64,000 nucleotides of DNA, taken from the NCBI RefSeq assembly GCF_032854445.1, contig NC_088300.1, positions 9,796,001 to 9,860,000 on the forward strand. Reading direction: 5' to 3'. Each line of letters begins with the position of its first letter. The first letter of the stretch is position 1. This document shows positions 61,901 through 64,000 of the stretch, one piece after another. The DNA is from Liolophura sinensis. Lineage: Eukaryota; Mollusca; Polyplacophora; Chitonida; Chitonidae. The position numbers were made by a program, and so were the translations under genes. Under the pieces are notes generated by a model. It was not told the origin of the DNA and made no database searches. It saw only the letters and a program-made list of their open reading frames with translations.

Positions 61901-64000
61901 TTTTTGTCTCATGTGAACTTGTCTCTTGTTACAGATCATAATGATGGTGGGTCTGCCAGGAGCAGGGAAAACTTACTGGGCACAGAAACATTCAGCAGCT
62001 AATCCAGAGAAACGATTCAACGTTCTTGGTACAAACAATATCATTGATAAAATGAAGGTTAGATTGTTTTTTATTTACACTTTGCCACATTATGTATGTA
62101 ACATTGACATTATGGCGTAATGTCCTAAGTATTCATTCATTGCATGTCACTTTTTGTAGTTGTCTTTCATGTTGTAGAAATTGTCTTATTGATTCTTAAA
62201 ACACCGCCGCTTGTGTATAAAGAATGCTGAGGAATTAAGTGGAAATCAACTCGAACCCTTATAGAAACTTTATGAAGTTCCTATAACTTGCCTGCAACTT
62301 CTGTTTTTTTGTAAACTGTACACCTTTCTTAGCTGAACTGCAAACCTCAGGTGAAAGGCTTTTGTCCACATATAACAATAATAAAATCACAAATGCACCC
62401 TCATTTTTGATAGTCTGTCTAAATGACACATTCTTTTCAAAAAATTCTGTGCTAAGTTGAGATCTAGTTGTAAATGTAAAATGAAAGTGGCATTCCTGCT
62501 GGATAGACATGTGGTTCTTGTTACATACCCAGTAAATGTGCTGTAAGAGTTTCCTTTACAAACAAACCTTACTGCAGTTGTATAAGTTGACAAATGCTAT
62601 AGTAGAAATGTAAATCACGTTGAAGAGCAGAAAACTTAACATATGATTGCTGAAAGTATGAAATATAATTGCTATTAAGGAGGAAGTAGAAAACCGAACG
62701 TAATAAGATGAAGAGACAATTTGAAAATTCACTACATAATCGAGAAAATTAGACAACTGGTGACGGCAAGAATTAACTTTAGTGCCAGAGTCTTAACGAA
62801 GAAGTCCTGTCACATATTACTGAATTACTGAAGTAGCGTGAGAAGTTCTCTTAAGGTTTTGTAACATAAGACGACGAGTAAATTCATGGGTTTGATTAGA
62901 GTTTGTTTCTCCGTTATTAGGTGATGGGTCTCCCTCGTAAGAAGAATTACGCAGGCCGCTGGGATTCATTGATTGAGAAGTCGACAAGATGCCTGAACCG
63001 GCTGATAGAAATATCAGCACGGAAGCGCAGGAACTACATTCTGGATCAGGTATGACAGATATTTTCTTCTGTTTGATTGAGTGATGTAAACAGTTCATAG
63101 GTGAGGAGTGGGCAGTATATTATCTGTACAAGGAGCTAGTAACCCAAAACTCAGCAGTATATGGAGTACTCTGCTGAAGGAAACAGAATCACATGCATTC
63201 TTGGATGTGCGGATAATAGCATTGTGTTATGGGGTGGTTCATCAGATTAAACCTCAGCTGGAAAGGTACGGTAAGTTTTGACAGTCCTGATGCCCCAGGG
63301 ATATCCAGCAGGTGAGTGCAGGTAGGTGTTTATTTGTGTAGCCTGGGGATGGGGGGTGGGAACACCTTATTCACCATAAGATGATCACAGGTAAGTGCCT
63401 TTAGATTAATCCCCTAGCTTAAGGACGCTGTGGAACTGAAGAGGAAACAACCAGGTGGCATTTTTGTTATTTCAATCCTATTCGAGAGTTTACAGACGAG
63501 ATGAGAACGGCGTTGTGATCAGCGGAGCGAGGAGATCTGTAGACCTGCTGATGGGTATATGGGCACAAAGCTGCTCTATGGAATCTCTTCTACTTGTCAT
63601 CTCACTATATTGAAGACATGTTGGAGATGTAATGAGAAACATGACAACTGTTACAAAAGCATGGATTTGCTATAAAGGATATTTAAACTGGATTTTAAGA
63701 AGAAATGGAAGAAGAATTAAGTGCTAAATTGCTAAATGGACTACCCAGCCAATGTTGTGTACTGTAGAATCTACTACTGTTTGCTATGCTGCACTAACCT
63801 GCTTGATATTGCTGATTTGAGGTGTGCTCCATGAAGAGTAGGATATAGATTAGGGTTTTATATTACAGTTGTCCTCAGGAGGAAGGGGTGAGTATGGCTG
63901 GGGAGTGGCGTCACCACACCCGCTCGCCGGGTCTGTTTATCAGACTTCATGCAGCAGACTTAACGTCATAACCTGTTTTTGTGTTCTTGGAGTTATTTGC
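46954..64000 (+). CDS. hnRNP U-like RNA/DNA-binding protein, 3' end beyond window
   Basis: Exons: 46954-47095, 52955-53124, 53772-53828, 54538-54664, 55641-55770, 55961-56084, 59558-59619, 59764-59903, 60118-60214, 60745-60857, 61238-61393, 61564-61671, 61935-62057, 62921-63049; at least 559 residues. Start is ATG 46954, not the GTG at 46945. Domains: SAP ([21 protein letters not shown]) for DNA binding; a long acidic region with three SKVEE repeats; an RS-type tract ([20 protein letters not shown]); SPRY ([14 protein letters not shown] ... VRVGWSVDS ... [11 protein letters not shown]); and a kinase-like P-loop GLPGAGKT (about 481-488). The order matches HNRNPU/HNRNPUL, nuclear proteins of RNA processing and chromatin. 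The C-terminal RGG region is expected outside the window. Homopolymer indels break frame at 52971-52974 (one G too many), about 53077-53079 (one G too few) and the A7 run in exon 54538-54664 (one A too many); phases agree once these are allowed for. Confidence 0.93.
47096..52954 (+). other. Large first intron of the hnRNP U-like gene
   Basis: 5.9 kb with no convincing exon. It holds a SINE fragment (49070-49160), a T21 run (50189-50209) and small chance open frames. A 22-nt GT/AG-bounded segment at 47439-47460 (tgttgcag before, gtaaag after) looks like a micro-exon. Its phase does not fit the next exon, so I did not include it. Confidence 0.5.
49070..49160 (+). mobile_element. SINE 3' fragment
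   Basis: tttcctcccaccataatgct, ggctgctgttgtataagtga, aatattattgagtagagtgt and an aaataaaataaat tail. First intron of the hnRNP U-like gene. Confidence 0.82.
54565..54615 (+). repeat. 15-bp coding repeat (SKVEE x3)
   Basis: agtaaagtcgaagag is present three times in tandem in the acidic region of the hnRNP U-like protein. It keeps frame, so copy number could vary without breaking the protein. Confidence 0.9.
55200..55470 (+). mobile_element. Near full-length tRNA-derived SINE
   Basis: The most complete copy. A-box-like tggccaaggcgg (55215-55226), B-box-like gagtttcaagtcc (about 55283-55295), a central part tactggctttctctggctag, a conserved 3' part tttcctcccaccgtaatgct / ggccgctatcgtataagcaa, and a tail caaataaataaataaa. 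This is the internal RNA polymerase III promoter arrangement expected of a tRNA-derived SINE. It lies in an intron of the hnRNP U-like gene, in sense orientation. Confidence 0.9.
56164..59296 (-). mobile_element. TTAA-flanked DNA transposon, 3.1 kb, Kolobok- or piggyBac-style ends
   Basis: Both ends abut TTAA (56160-56163 and 59297-59300). The terminal inverted repeats begin GGTGGGACAC and continue as TACCCTCTGA on the left and GGCCCCTCTGA on the right. The unit sits in the hnRNP U-like intron between exons 55961-56084 and 59558-59619. It encodes one transposase, antisense to the host gene. TTAA duplications are known for piggyBac and Kolobok; the encoded protein is not piggyBac-like to my eye. 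Confidence 0.85.
56808..58713 (-). pseudogene. DDE-type transposase (Mutator-like domain type), two frame breaks
   Basis: Three overlapping frames form one protein of about 635 residues: 58713-58190, about 58187-57660, then 57655-56808. The long frame extends to a GTG at 58728 but the first ATG is 58713. In order: a basic N-terminus with an AT-hook-like [10 protein letters not shown]; a zinc-ribbon-like CCKVCG ... [24 protein letters not shown] (first catalytic Asp region); [27 protein letters not shown] (second Asp); and [15 protein letters not shown] (final Glu). From memory this pattern matches proteins labelled Mutator-like transposase domain in invertebrates. Frame breaks lie at AAAAGGGATGG (near 58187-58192) and at ACAAAGGACTC (near 57655-57660), each a single base. 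They may be assembly indels, in which case the element could be intact. Confidence 0.85.
60255..60415 (+). repeat. 51-52-bp tandem repeat, three units
   Basis: Three near-identical copies of actaaattgtacagcatagc followed by aacagattgatatcaggctt, starting about 40 bases after the exon donor at 60215 in the hnRNP U-like gene. Confidence 0.93.
63050..64000 (+). other. Intron of the hnRNP U-like gene at the right edge
   Basis: The last recognised exon ends NYILDQ/gtatga at 63049. The next expected segment of the family (an NVYGSAQRRKM-like sequence) is not seen before 64000, so the remaining stretch is taken as intron. No other feature was recognised. Confidence 0.5.

Overview
The window is animal (metazoan) nuclear DNA: split genes with GT-AG introns, tRNA-derived SINEs with (AAAT)n tails, a Tc1/mariner element and many intronic minisatellites. 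The SINE 3' end (ctggccgccgtcgtataag ... gtaaaacaccaatcaaataaataaa) is, from memory, of a type common in marine molluscs. A lophotrochozoan, probably a mollusc, is my best guess; the species cannot be told.

Layout. (1) 1867-9513, plus strand: a three-exon SLC46-type major facilitator transporter. Its large first intron holds a minus-strand gene with 33-residue repeats (about 4748-7944) that I do not recognise. (2) 12521-24981, minus strand: an 11-exon NACHT plus WD-repeat protein (NWD1/NWD2-like, 1831 residues when the exons are joined). (3) 25000-30900: mostly non-coding, with a MITE-like inverted-repeat unit, one possible orphan exon and a hairpin. (4) 30938-39715, plus strand: ECH1 (delta3,5-delta2,4-dienoyl-CoA isomerase) ending in the peroxisomal signal SKL. 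Its introns carry a decayed Tc1-like transposon and four minisatellite arrays. (5) 42219-45076, minus strand: the EF-hand protein DRC8/EFCAB2 of motile cilia. (6) 46954 to beyond the right edge, plus strand: an hnRNP U-like protein (SAP, acidic region, RS-type tract, SPRY, P-loop) truncated by the window. One of its introns holds a 3.1-kb TTAA-flanked DNA transposon encoding a DDE-type transposase.

Two themes go beyond the gene list. First, several minisatellites start at, or copy, an exon/intron border: SLC46 exon 1, ECH1 exon 6, NWD exon 5 and the stop-codon end of NWD. Tandem copies of genuine 5' splice sites are therefore stacked behind exons. Second, single-base or dinucleotide indels, several in homopolymers, interrupt DRC8, the hnRNP U-like gene, the transposase and the nested repeat gene. 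The long NWD, SLC46 and ECH1 frames are clean. For a housekeeping gene like hnRNP U this points to residual assembly errors rather than pseudogenes.

The genes are not functionally linked in any obvious way; this is an ordinary stretch of animal chromosome. Exon borders were derived by hand from splice consensus, reading-frame phase and remembered homologues. No search was run.
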